A stretch of DNA of 64,000 nt from Verticillium longisporum (taxonomy: Eukaryota > Ascomycota > Sordariomycetes > Glomerellales > Plectosphaerellaceae): NCBI GenBank assembly GCA_019188255.1, contig JAETXT010000008.1, positions 62,001-126,000 on the forward strand, in the 5' to 3' direction. Under the pieces are notes generated by a model that was given only the letters and a program-made list of their open reading frames with translations, had not been told where the DNA came from and did not search any database. Each line of letters starts with the position of its first letter. The stretch's first letter is position 1. Made by a program: the position numbers and the translations under genes. Positions 21,774 through 33,860 of the stretch are shown one piece after another.

Positions 21774-23393
21774 ATGGCAGAGGTCCTTGGTATTGTCACC
21801 GGCAGCATTGCTCATCTTGAGGTCGCCGGTCGTCTCGGCGGCCGCGTCCTCAAGCTCAAGCAGCTGTTTGATGAGCTCAAGGAGGTGCCAGATACCATCC
21901 GCAGCCTGATGGAGCAGGTGGCGGTCGTCGAGCCGATTCGCCTCAAGTCGTCGAAGTGGAAGAAGAAGACGAGGTCGTCGACGAAGAAGGCGTCGTGCTT
22001 CTACAGAGGGCTCGTCCTCGCAAGCCGGCACAAAGGTGGACAAGCAAGACGCAGACGACTGTGTGGTCCTTTCCATATGCACTGTCAGTGCTGGGAGAGT
22101 ATTCGAAGAGTGAAAAATCATCAACTTTCACCTCGGTCTCATGTATGGCCACCCCGGTATCTTGATCGTCCCCATCGAGGCCAAAGTTGTTGCTAAAGTT
22201 TTGCAGCTTCCCGCGCCTCCATCGCCCCTCCAAAATGGCTCGTTGGGAGATGCTGGGATTTCTGCCTCTCCAATGCCAGTAACGGATGGGACTTTGGGTT
22301 GAGAACCTACCAAGTTGTGGACTATCGATCGGACGTTTTCCAGTGTATCGACTACGACGATGTCCTTGGCCTACAACGATTATTTGAGGCGCGTGCCGCA
22401 TCGCCCTTCTCTGTTGACTAGTGTGGGACTTGTTTGTTGCAAGTGAGTAGACAACGGGGCCCCCCGCTTTGCTCAGGAATGATAGGAACTCATGAATGGA
22501 AGGCTGCATATGTTCAGAGCTGTCCTGCTACGTTCGGCTTCCTGGTGGTGCATTTTTATCCCGAGGTCGATTCGACTATCATCTCTTTATACAAGATGTT
22601 CAGGTATGTAGCAGATGACCAATCGTTGGAGGCTTTCGCCCAAGTTTGCATGCGGCATATGGACTTCGATGACTGGCTGGCGAAACATGACGAGAACTTC
22701 CAGGCCAACAGATTCCCGTCCGTGGTGCAATGGGACGTGACGGCATTTGACAAGTTCTTCCGGGACCACCGCCGGCGTCATCCTGGAAAGACACGGCAAG
22801 AATGTGTGCTGGACTTGGTCGCCCATGGCTTTACCGACTCACCTGTTTCCTCGAGCGTTTTCCGCCGTTGTTTCATGGTAGGCAGCGTTGAGTCGACCGA
22901 GGCAGCAGGAGTCCTGCAGCAGACTGGCCAGCCGCTGCTGTCTTTGGCTGCATGCCAGTTGGGCCTCCGGGTGGGGCGGTACGAATTCTCCTCTCAGAGA
23001 GACCCGGAGACAGAGAGGTGGCAAGTGTTTGTAGAGGACATGATTCGATGCAAGTCGGACCTTCACGCTTCCGAATGGGTGGCTCTCAGAGCGCAGGGAA
23101 GCCCGCCGCTGGTGGCGGCACGGGGAAGAGTATTAGGCGAGGCAGTTTTGAGTAAGCCTAGATGTTTACATGTGATGGCCATGTCTCCTTTATTTTCATC
23201 TTGGATGAACGAGCCACGTTGCTGTGATAGTACATCTGATGCAGGCGGGTCTGAGTGTGGAGTTGATATGCTGCTGGGGGACAGCTCCAGCTCCAATCCC
23301 CACCTACCAGCTCGAGAGCTATTGAGACCCCGGATTGGAAGCATCCAACAAAGACAGCCCCTCACCTGCTTCTATTTGACCTTGCTTGTATAG
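21774..23393 (+). pseudogene. Degraded STAND/ankyrin-like gene (fungal N-terminal domain type)
   Basis: The first frame starts MAEVLGIVTGSIAHLEVAG and continues LKQLFDELKEVPDTI, the N-terminal domain found at the front of many fungal STAND/ankyrin-type proteins thought to act in recognition or incompatibility. It then loses register: about 100 residues of that domain are missing, the next family-like piece lies in another frame (21950-22160), and the conserved block PKWLVGRCWDFCLSNASNGW lies in a third (22204-22418). That block reaches GLQRLFEARAASPFSVD and meets TAG at 22419, where homologues continue. The same frame then stays open to 23393 and keeps family-like sequence (FDKFFRDHRRRHPGKTR, CFMVGSVESTEAAGVL, DMIRCKSDLH). 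A GTGAGT...TTCAG intron (22443-22517) is possible. Small indels plus one stop argue for a decaying copy rather than a gene with exotic splicing. Confidence 0.55.
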
Positions 23394-23585
23394 ACGCCTG
23401 CGGCAAACACGTAGAAAGGCTGAGCGGCGCGTATCTGCCTTGGACCGCAATGCTCTCGCGCGACATCGCTGAATCCGAGACCTGACTTGCGCGTCCCCTC
23501 CCTTTCTTTCCACCAAGTCACTTGCCTCACCCTTCAGCACGGTCACGCGTGCACCTCGAATCGCGCCAACCTCAGCGTCGCAACC

Positions 23586-26397
23586 ATGTCTGAGCCGAAA
23601 CGCACACAAGATACACTGGACCGCCGTCACTCTCGCGAATCCTCCGTCTCGAGCGCCTCCACGACGAGCCCCGTCTTCGACCGTCTCGCCGAGGAGTCGG
23701 AGAAGAACCACGATGCCTCGTCCCGACCGCATCCCTCCGCTGCCCGACACGCCTACACCGACGACAACAGCGATGCCATCAAAGAGTCCGACATCAACGA
23801 CCCCGAGACGGGCCCCTTTCTAGGAGCCTCATCAGAGACCACACCACCGCGCAAAGGCGTCGACCGCAAGCTCAAAAAGGTCCTCCTCATCGTCGGCGGC
23901 TTCTTCGTCGCCGCCTGGATCGTCTCGCTCGTCGTCTTCCTGACCAACAAATCGTACAAGCACGGCAGCCAGATTGACCATGATCCTGCGGCGACGAACC
24001 GCAAGTCGGGCAAGCGCGTGACCCTCGACCAGGACCAATCGGGCTTCTGGCGACCCACGTCCCATACATTCAGCTGGATCCCCGGGCCCGACGGCGAGGA
24101 CGGGCTGCTGCTCGAGCAGGAGGCACGTGGCAAGGACTTTCTCGTCGTCGAGGATGTCCGGTCCCAGGGCTCGGCTGACGGCGAGGCGCACCCCGACGCC
24201 GCCGAGAGCCGCACCCTGATCAAGGACCCGTGGTTCTACTGGGGCGACCAGCAGCACAGCATCCTCCAGACCTGGCCCAGCAAGAACCAGAAGAAGGTCC
24301 TCGTCGCCACCCAGAAGCAGCGCAACTGGCGCCACTCGTTCACCGCGCTCTACTGGGTCTTTGACGTCGAGTCGCAGTCTGCCGAGCCTCTCGACCCCGC
24401 CCACCCCGAGGAGAGGGTCCAGCTGGCGACGTGGAACGCCCAGAGCGACGCCATCGTCTTCACGAGGAGCAACAATCTGTTCCTCAGGAAGCTCGCTGAC
24501 GACAAGGTCATCCCCATCACCACCGACGGAGGCCCCGAGTACTTCTATGGCATCCCCGACTGGGTCTATGAAGAGGAGGTCTTCAGCGGCAACAGCGCCA
24601 CGTGGTGGTCTGCCGACGGCAAGCACGTTGCGTTCCTGCGAACCAACGAGACCGAGGTCCCCGAGTACCCGATCCAGTACTTTGTCTCGCGCCCCAGCGG
24701 CGCCGAGCCTCAAGTCGGCGAGGAGAACTACCCCGAGGTCAGGCAGATCAAGTATCCCAAGGTCGGCAGCCCGAACCCTGTCGTCGATCTCCTCTTTTAC
24801 GACGTCGAAAAGGGCGATGTCTTCACTGTCGACATTGACGGCGACTTTCCCGAGAAGGACAAGCTCATCAACTTCGTCATGTGGGCCGATGGCAACGTCC
24901 TCGTCAAGACGACGAACCGCGTCAGCGATGTGTTGCAGGTCAACCTCATCGACATCATGGCCCGTACTGGCAAGACGGTGCAGCACGTAGACGTGGCCAA
25001 GATTGATGGTGGCTGGTTTGAGATCTCGCATGTGTTCTACATCCCCGCGGACCCCAAGATCGGCCGGCCGAACGAGGGCTTCGTGGGAACTGTCATCCAT
25101 AACGATGGGGAGCACCTGGCCTACTTCACGCCGATGGACAACCCAAAACCCGTCTACATTACCGAAGGCCCTGGCTGGGAAGTCGACGGCAGTGCGAGCG
25201 CGGTCGATCTCAAGAACAACCTCGTCTACTTCCGCTCGACCACGGAGTCGTCCATTCAGCGTCACATTTACAGCGTGCACCTCAACGGCACCGACATGAA
25301 GCCTTTTACCGACACGACCCACGAGAGCTATTACGACGTGTCCTTCTCCTCGGGCGCCGGCTTCGGTCTCCTCTCATACCAGGGCCCCAAGGTGCCCTGG
25401 CAAAAGGTCGTCAGCACTCCCTCGAACCCCAAGTCGTACGAACGCATCATCGAGGAGAACAAGGACCTCACCCAGCAGGCCAAGAAGCACGAGCTCCCGG
25501 TGCTCGAGTACGGCACAATCAAGGTCGACGACGTTGAGCTCAACTATGTCGAGCGCCGGCCGCCGCACTTTGACAAGAACAAGAAGTACCCCGTCCTCTT
25601 CCAGCAGTACTCGGGCCCCGGCTCGCAGACCGTCACCAAGAAGTTCGCCGTCGACTTCCAGTCGTACGTCGCCTCGGCCCTCGGCTACGTCGTCGTCACC
25701 GTCGACGGCCGCGGCACGGGCTTCATCGGCCGCAAGGCGCGCGTGCTCATCCGCGACCAGCTCGGACGGTGGGAGGCGCACGACCAGATCGCCGCGGCGC
25801 GCCACTGGGCGGCCAAGCGCTACGTCGACGCCGACCGCCTCGCCATCTGGGGCTGGAGCTACGGCGGCTTCGCGACGCTCAAGACGCTCGAGACGGACGC
25901 CGGCCGCACCTTCCGCTACGGCATGGCCGTCGCCCCCGTCACCGACTGGCGCTTCTACGACAGCATCTACACCGAGCGCTACATGCGCACCCCGGACCTC
26001 AACCGCGACGGCTACCAGCAGACGGCCATCAGCAACACGACCGCCCTCGGCGCCAACGAGCGCTTCCTCGTCATGCACGGCGTCGCCGACGACAATGTCC
26101 ACATGCAGAACACCCTGACGCTCCTCGACGAGCTCGACCTCGCCGGCGTCGAGAACTACGACGTCCACGTCTTCCCCGACAGCGATCACAGCATCTACTT
26201 TCACAATGCGAACCGCATCGTGTACGATAGTACGTTCCCCCGCCTTCCCCCTTTTGACCCCCTCCGTTTGTGCCTCCAGCACTTGCCAGACCCGCGCGAC
26301 CGCTAACACGCCTGCAGAGCTGAGCAACTGGTTGATCAATGCCTTTAATGGCGAGTGGGTCAAGGTCAATGATGCGGAGCCCAAGATTGAGTCGTGA
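23586..26397 (+). CDS. dapB: Dipeptidyl aminopeptidase B, vacuolar type II membrane protein (907 aa)
   Basis: S9B serine peptidase that removes X-Pro/X-Ala dipeptides in the vacuole. Exon 1 is 23586-26229; the intron 26230-26317 (GTACGT...CTGCAG, branch CGCTAACAC) leads to exon 2, 26318-26397, joining NRIVYD to [10 protein letters not shown]. The start [10 protein letters not shown] at 23586 is in good context, with a Ser-rich cytosolic tail of about 98 residues, then one membrane anchor (residues about 99-120, [20 protein letters not shown]) and the lumenal beta-propeller plus alpha/beta-hydrolase. The triad is visible: Ser758 in GWSYGG, Asp835 in GVADDNVH, His868 in SDHSIYFHN; the substrate-binding EE pair is in [11 protein letters not shown]. 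Strong third-position GC bias creates long antisense frames. Complete, with no frameshift. Confidence 0.96.
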
Positions 26398-27044
26398 GAA
26401 TCGTCGTTGGTGTCGTTTGTGTAGCTTTGACAAGTATGTAGCGTGTCATGTGTGTATTGATCTGTACAAGGATGAGGATCGGCGTTTCTTCTTAAGAATA
26501 CCATCATTCAACAACATGCTATGGCCCGGTACACACTGCGTGCTTAATGAACAACATGCATCCCATGACAGCAATGACAACGCGGGCGTGAAATAACATC
26601 AATGTACTATCATACAATGTCTGCAAGAAAATAGCAGACGATACCAACTGACACACAATCTACTCCATGCTCCTTTCCCTACGTCTCCAGATGGGCCAAC
26701 TTGTGCATCCCCCATGCTAGCTGTCCGCTTACTCTGAACCTGGGACGAGCAATAAAAGAAGATGTAGGATTACAGGCACCCAAAAGCGAACCCGGCGCCC
26801 TCGTCTACCGACGTAGACTCTCATTCCCTCGGCCTACTACCTCAAGTGCTGCTGCTGCGGCCGCTTGTTGTGACCACGGTGCAGCGCACAAACTGCACGT
26901 CTGCAGCGCCCGTGGCGGCCGCCCAAGTGCTTCACCACCTGCAGGGGCATACCAGTGAGCCGCAGCATTCCTCGATGTCGCCGACGATGCCCACTGATGC
27001 GGGTGTGTCCTTCCGCTCACATAGTACCAGGCTGGACCCTGCAT
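26398..27044. other. Convergent intergenic region, dapB / clathrin heavy chain
   Basis: Holds the 3' flanks of both genes. No additional feature is seen. Confidence 0.6.
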
Positions 27045-30000
27045 CTAGAAGCCGTAGCCAGTCGCCTGAGGGGCGAAGCCATTGGTCTGGCCGTAAGGCG
27101 CGGGCGACTGGCTGCCCCCGGGACCGGCAGTAATCATAAGGCGGTTGCCGCCGAGAATGGGCGTGTTCGTGTCGTCCTTCTCCTGCTCCTTGTCCTTGGC
27201 CTTGCGGGCCTCGTTGTCCGCCTTCAGCGTTGCCAGCTCCTTGGTCTGCTGGCACAGCATGTTGATCATGTACGGCATGGTGAAGTCGTTGAGGCCGTGG
27301 CGCCAAGAGATCTCAAGCACGAGGTCAGGGCGGATGAGGTCGTAGCAAGAGTACAGCATGCCGACGTAGCACTCGCGGCTACCAATGTCGACGAACTAGA
27401 AGAAAATTGTCAGCGAGAAATACGCAAAAGTCAAAAGCAGAGTAACACTCACGTAACGCAGCAGATCCTCCACAATGTCGGTCTTGCTAGAAATGGCGGC
27501 CGTCTCAATGGCGTCCTTGTACAGCTTGTCTTGCTTGGACAGCGCGATCGACTTCTCCCACCTCTTGTTCTTGCGGGATGTTAGCAGCAATCTGGCGGAA
27601 AAAGATCAAGTCGTGCTTCTCGAGGCGGGCGGCAAGATCGACAGGATCGTAGTTGTCGTAGTTCTCAACAGAATCGCGGAGAGTCTTGTAGTCCTCCTCC
27701 TCGATCAACAGGTCGTTGATGGCGTTGTTGACGGTACGCTTGTTCTGGGTCTGGACATTGAGGAGGAAAGGCTTGATCAGAGGCAGGTCGTCGTTCTTCT
27801 CGAACAGCTTGACAACACGGTTGACATCAATACGAGGAGTGAGAACCTGGAGGAGATCGGTGAGAAGCGACGGGTGCTGCTCAATGTAGAACTTGATGGC
27901 GCGGTAGTAGATCTCCAAGTTGGCTACCTTGACGATGATCTCCTTGAACTGGTGGTGTTCCCACGAGTTCTCGGGCCTCTCAATAACAGCAAGTGCCGCG
28001 TTGTCGTACTCATCGTAGTGGTAGTAGCAGAAGACGAGCTCGGGCCAGAGGGTAGCCTCCTCGCATGCGCGGATCAACTTGGGCATGTTGACGCGGCTCC
28101 AGAAGAGCTTGAGGTGCTCCATGAGGCGCTCAGGGTGGTAGCGGGACAGCGCAATGCCGAGCTCGGTGAACATACCCATATGAGCGCGCTCGAGGCCAAG
28201 GCCCTGCTCCAACAAGCTGATAAGCTCATCAAAGTAACCGTTACGCTCGTACTGCTTGACGAGTGTTGTGAGCTGCTCGGCATCGACAATCAGGTTGAGA
28301 CCGCAGATCTGTGCAAGACGGAACTCCTTCTTCTCCACGCAGGCCTCGTGCACCTGTTTCCAGACCTTAATGTTGTTGGCCTTGCGGGCGCACTCAACAG
28401 CGGCCTGGTAGTCGCCAAGGTGGACCAGCGTGGTGGCGAGCTTGGCCCAGTTCGAGATGCTGGTGAAGAAGATCTTGGCAGCCTCGAAGAAACCCTCTTC
28501 GTAGGCCTTATCTCCAGATTCCTCAATATTGGCCACATTAGTGCCGCGGAGGAAGTCCTCCAGCTCGCTAAGCTGATCCAAGCGAGCGTAGCAGAAGGCA
28601 AGGGCCGTATCAATAGGAGGCTCACGCAGGGTCTTGCGCGCCATGCGGAGGTACTTAACAAGGTCCTCGTTCTTTCCAGCGTGCACAGCAGTCTCAATAA
28701 CCTCCTCGTAGTTCCTGGGATCATCGGCCTTGATGTACGACTCAATCGCATCGCTGACACGAACACCGTCAAGCTGAGCTTTGGCAACCTTAGACCAGAC
28801 CTCTGGCTGGTCAACTTCCTCGGCAAAGGCCTGAGCCCGGTCGATGCTCACGACGTGATCAACGAGAACATTGACAGCCGACCCCTTATCGCCAGTCTTC
28901 TTGTAGATCTCGAAGGCCTCCTCATGCAAACCGACCTCAATACAGGCATTGGCGATGTCGGGTGCGCTGTAACCATCCAGCTTGTGAATGTAGTCCATGA
29001 CCTTGCCCTTGTCGGCCTTGGCAGCCGTGAACAGAAGAAGGTTCTGCAGGTTCTGGTTGTCGCTGAAGGGGAAGGCTCGAGAACAATCTTCTCAAGAAGC
29101 TCGATGAGCTCAAGGGGAGATCATTGCCAAGCAGGGCGGCAACAGCCACAGAAACCTTGCTGGGATCCGTTGATTCGGGTACAGCCGTCGAGGTAACCTG
29201 GTCAATCACGGAGCGGCGGTGAATGTTGTTCTCGCTGAGGACAAAGTCCCAAAGCTCACGGTCAGACCTCTCCAACAGGTAGCGGGCCTGAGCACGGTAC
29301 ATGGAGTTCTCATTGGTGATGTTGACGAGCTCAAGGTCGTTCTGACCCTTGGAGTAGGCAATGTAGGCGAGGTTGGGGTCGCGTTTCTCACAGTACTTGC
29401 CGACGCTCAGGGAATCATACTTGTCGTTCTCCTTGAGGAACTTCTCGGGGTTGTTGTTGGAGTCAATGTAGATCTTGGCCAGCGCGTTGTAAACGGCTTG
29501 CTGCTCCATACCGGCAGAGAGCATCTGCTCGAGGAAGGGCAGGAGAAGCTTGAGGCGGTTGCGCGACTCGACCTCCTGCACCAAGTCGTCGATGGGAATC
29601 GACTGCGGGTTGACGGTTGACAGCAGGTTCTTGATAATACCCTCGTCGCAGTCAACGTCGAGGAGGCCACCGATGACGGCAGGGGTCCTCGAAGGATTGA
29701 CACGCTGGACATACGTCTCGATGGACTGGAACTGCTGGTTCTGGTACAGGTAGAGAACGAGATCGTGGACAAAGTTGAAACGATCGCAGACGATGATAAG
29801 AGGCAGCTGCTCCTGAAGCTTGGCCTCCTTGAGGAAGTTCTTGACCTTCTCGGCGTTGTAAAAGTTGTTATCGCGGCAAATGCGCTCGACCTCATTGAAC
29901 TGGCCCATCTTGGTGGCAGACTCAATGTACTTGAAGATAACATCAGGCTCCTCAGAGAGGTTGACAACGCTACCAAGGTAGTAGAAGAGACCCTCGGCCG

Positions 30001-32304
30001 TCTTGTACTTCTCAAAGAGATCGACCAGTTGAACAGGTCCCAGGAGGTCGCTGTATTTGGTGGCAATCGTCACTACGGACTGCAGGTTCTGGCGAATGTT
30101 GTGCTTCATCATGGCATCAAGGCAGTCGAGGGACTGTTCCACAGAGAGCTTGCCGAAGAAGCCATTCAGCCAATCCTGATTGAAGTTGGGTGTGCCCGCG
30201 ATGTTGACAACGACGCGCTTGATGGCTTCGGGGTCTTCGTAGAGTTCCAAAGCCTTCTGCGAAAGGCCGGCCTGCTCACAGAGGGAGGCGATGCGCGGCT
30301 TGTCGAAGTGGGAGAACATCTCATTACCAAGAATGGCATCGGCGACTTGAGGGGCGTTCATCAGGTTCATCTCAAGAAGGCGAGTCTGCAGCTGGCCCTG
30401 CTCCGGGCTGTTCTCCTTCAAAGCATCCAAGAGGAAGGCAGTAGCTTGCTGGATCATGCCCTGGGACTGGAAGATGTCCACCACCCGCGCAATATCTACA
30501 AGCGAGCCGCCCTCGTGGTTGGCGAGAGAGGTGGCAAACTCGGCGCCCTTCTCGGGGTTGATGCGAACAATGTGCTGCAGCAGCTGCACGTAGTCTGGTG
30601 AGTAGCCAGCCTGTTGCGAGTACGGCAGAATCTTGTCGAACTGGCCCGTTTCGGCGAAGCCAGCGACAACCTTTTGGGGTACGTTGGCCTTCAGGTACAC
30701 CGCCAAAGCCGTGTTGATATCGTGGGGGCGGATGAGATCACCGAGGCGCTCGGAGCTGTGCAGCTTGCCCTCCTTCATCCACTTCTCCAGCAGGTTCATC
30801 CTGTTCTGGGCAAGCACGGGCTGCGCCAGCTCAAGAGTTTCGTGCTCATTGAGGGCGCCCTTGTCGAGGAGCATGCCAAAGTATTGTAGAATGAAGGACA
30901 TCGAACCAGGCTGCTGGGGGAGGCGCTTGAACTTTTCGATGGTCTCGGCGGATCGAAGAAAGCCGCGGGGCGAGTTGGCAGCGACCTTGGCGGCTTCCAT
31001 GTAGCTACCGTTGTTGAAAAGCTGCTCGAACTGGCGCTTGTAGAGGTCATCGGCACCGGGCAGACCAGCACGCGAGGCCATCTTGATCGCCATTTCCGTG
31101 TTGGCAGGGTTTTGGAGAAGATACGAGATGATGTTGCTGTCGTCAATCGTCACGAAGAGTACCTGACCCTTGCGGTTGATCCCGACGATGCCGGAGGAGT
31201 CCCTGTCAGGGCAGGTAGTGAAGATGGTATCGCTTGAAATACGGTTCATGAAGATGCAAGAGCCGCTCTCGAGATCGTAGACGTGGATGAAGCCGTACTT
31301 GGTAACCATGAAAATGACGCCGTATTTCTGCGAGACCTGCATCGCGACGGGGAAATCGTTGGTCGCCTCAGGTGGGAAGTAAACATCGACCGCCTTCTTC
31401 TGGAAGACAGGGTTCGACTCGGCGTGGTCAACTTCGACAACGTGAAGCTTCGCGCCGGTTGCCGTCCTGACGGAGAATGTGAAGAGCTTTGTATCTGCTG
31501 GGGCACCCTCCAACCGGATGGTGCCGAAGGCAGCAGCGTGACCCTCGATGGCTTGGCTGATACCACGGTCTTTGGAGTAGAGCTGCATGGCACCGACGAT
31601 GCGTCCCTCGCGCTGGGCGATACCGACGACGACCATCCACTTGTTGTCGACATTTGTGCGGTAATTGATGATTTGGCATCCCTGTGGGACTAGTTAGTCG
31701 TGCACGCAAAGGGATGCCTCCCACCAGTGGTGCGGCGCAGCACAGCATGTGGCAGGAAAAGCGCGACTTACACTGAGGTTGGCATTGCGCTCGAAGATCT
31801 TGACGGGGGCGGCCTGGCTCGGGTCGTAAACGTCCCAGTGGAACACTGACGACTCGGTGACAAGGCCGAGCGTGGTCTCGGTGACCCACTTCCAGTACTG
31901 GACGTCCTCGTTCATCGTGGCCGATTTGAGCTTCTGCTTCTGCTCGAGATCGAAGATCTGGAGAGTTCTGGATTGCGCTTTCAGGGCGATGACTTGTCGT
32001 GACCAGTGCATGATGGCGCTGTCGGCCTTGATGGGGCGGCGGGTGACATTGTTGCCATTCTTGAGGTCAACGATGACGACCTCGGGCGAGGCGTCACCCT
32101 TCTGTTCTCGGATACAAACATAGGCATCTGATTCGAGTGTCTGCATCGGACAGGGTCAGAGGGCATGTCACAAGGCGCAGTAGCAGCATTGGGCCGAATG
32201 AGGTGAGGGATGCTTACGCAGGAGTTGAAAGTGATGGACGAGTCCTCCACGCCGACGCTCTTGAGCTGAACGAGCTCCTCGAACCTGATCGGAAGGGCCG
32301 CCAT
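27045..32304 (-). CDS. CHC1: Clathrin heavy chain, frame interrupted by three small indels
   Basis: Leg of the clathrin triskelion that coats endocytic and Golgi-derived vesicles. Exons (minus): 32304-32218, 32140-31772, 31681-27453, 27395-27045; introns have GTAAGC, GTAAGT and GTGAGT donors, and the second has a perfect CTAAC branch. The N-terminal propeller starts MAALPIRFEELVQLKSVGVE; the long arm of CHC repeats follows; the C-terminus is GGSQSPAPYGQTNGFAPQAT then GYGF and stop. The large exon is broken at three places: one base is missing at 29110/29111 (TTG|AGCTC), one in the C run at 29068-29071, and two at 27576/27577 (AACATC|CCGCAAG). The first two losses together switch frame 1 to frame 0, and the third brings the frame to that of the last exon, so the intended frame is unambiguous. 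The gene is essential in other fungi, so consensus error is likelier than a true pseudogene. Confidence 0.93.
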
Positions 32305-33860
32305 GACGGCGATTGTGACGGACAAGCTGTTGGAAGAATCTGACGCACAGCTGGCGGTCGCGGTTGTGACAAGATTCCGGTCTTTTGTGGCGTGTCAAGG
32401 TTGGACGATTGTTGGCGAGATTAGGATCAGAACCAGGATAGGAGAAGAAAGGGGAGCTTCGTCGCGAGCTGTCCTGTTGGGGGCGCGAACCGAGCAATTA
32501 TACAGGCGACGCAAAAGGGCGGGAAGCAAAAAGACGGAGAGGCGTGTTCGCGTCAAGGATGCAACTCTCAGAGATGGCAATCTGGAGGGCAAACGTGGGA
32601 AGTCGTGGGCGGTTGATGGGTGGAGAGTTTTGTTTGGGTTGAGATCGGGATGGACCAAGGTAAGGATACGTAAGGTGCAAATACCTGTTCACTTGCATTC
32701 GCGACGGGCAGGGGCAGAAGGGTGCAGGTGCCAGTCAGCTTGCTCTCTGCCTGGTGCTCGGGTGGGTCAAGTGGTACCGGTCACGTGGGACCCATCAGTG
32801 CTTCTGGCTCGATCTGAGCGTCTGGAGCTGCGGGATAAGTTTGGGGCCTAGCCGATCTGGGTGTAGATGAAGATGTCTCAGGGGGTGTTCAGATGTTACC
32901 TGGCAAGCATGGTCAGGGCACTCACAAGTCTTGGTAGGCCTGATAGGCGCGACTGCAGTGCCTGGACTGGGAGCCAACTGAGGCTGTGAGGAATCTACTC
33001 ACATACTGCAGGCCATATATTTTTACACTATATGTGCTTGAATGAATCACCGGCTGCTTGCGTCAGAGGTTGAGAGGTGTAGTACGTACCTACCTACCTA
33101 GGTAGGTAGGTAGGTAAGGTAGGTAAGGTACCTAGGTAGGTAAGGTACCTAGGTAGGTAGCTCGTGATGTGGAAGCCTTCTTTCCAGCACTAGAGCAAGC
33201 GAATTTGGCATCCCTGCACATCGCAGCAACCTTCTCTCAACACGTTACTGACCTTGCAATTGTGACTTGACTACGACCTGCCCAAGACCTTTACGAATCA
33301 TATTTCAAAGATGTTTGCCGCTGTGGTTGATAAGTTCGTATGGCGAAGGCTCAGGGTGTCTGGAGCAAGATCGGCTCTTCCTCGTAAAGTGCATCATGAC
33401 GACATACCACGCCGAAAAGAATCATGATTGACCGCTCCAAGCACGAGAGGATAAAATTAGAATGGTATTGAGAATCCTGGAGCCATCTCATCCTTCTTGA
33501 GCGGGTCGATAAAGAAGTTGCCGACATGCACCTCCTCGCTCCATCTCATTCTCTGTGAAGCGTCATGAAGAACGCCTGCACTGGGGATGTCAAGCGTGCC
33601 GGTTGGTTCAACCGTGGGCGATTTCGCTGGACTTTCACAAAAAGAGACAAAAGAAGCCGATGTCGAGGTTGCCTCACAAATTCCTCGTGTTAGCTGTCAG
33701 CTCCAAGCATACTGCTCAAAACATCGAGGGGGCCGTGAAGAAGGCGCTCACGCCTCATAGACATGCCCGGGTACATGACAGTCGCAAGCACTCAGATTTG
33801 CCGGCTCTTGATACAAAGTGGATTATGCTCGTGGACATGTACAGATTTCTGGTGGTTTGG
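32305..33860. other. Intergenic region with a tetranucleotide satellite
   Basis: Promoter side of clathrin heavy chain and 3' side of FMP32. It holds the TAGG satellite listed separately and no supported gene. Confidence 0.55.
33086..33164. repeat. TAGG/CCTA tetranucleotide satellite with internal palindromes
   Basis: Begins CCTACCTACCTAGGTAGG and continues as GGTAAGGTAGGTAAGGTACC units, so the strand switches from CCTA to TAGG at an inverted-repeat centre. Similar shorter patches occur in other gaps of this window (about 18412, 41240, 41945, 48437, 57367, 58020). Confidence 0.85.

Noticed and set aside
23586..26397. dapB as the pheromone-processing peptidase for the nearby precursor
   Set aside because: The sequence is the vacuolar dapB type; pheromone trimming is expected from the Golgi Ste13/DapA-type enzyme, so proximity is taken as coincidence.
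23832..26507. Long minus-strand frames opposite dapB
   Set aside because: They are antisense shadows caused by strong third-position GC bias in dapB.
27475..30601. Plus-strand frames of up to 573 codons opposite clathrin heavy chain
   Set aside because: Antisense shadows; the minus strand is unambiguous clathrin.
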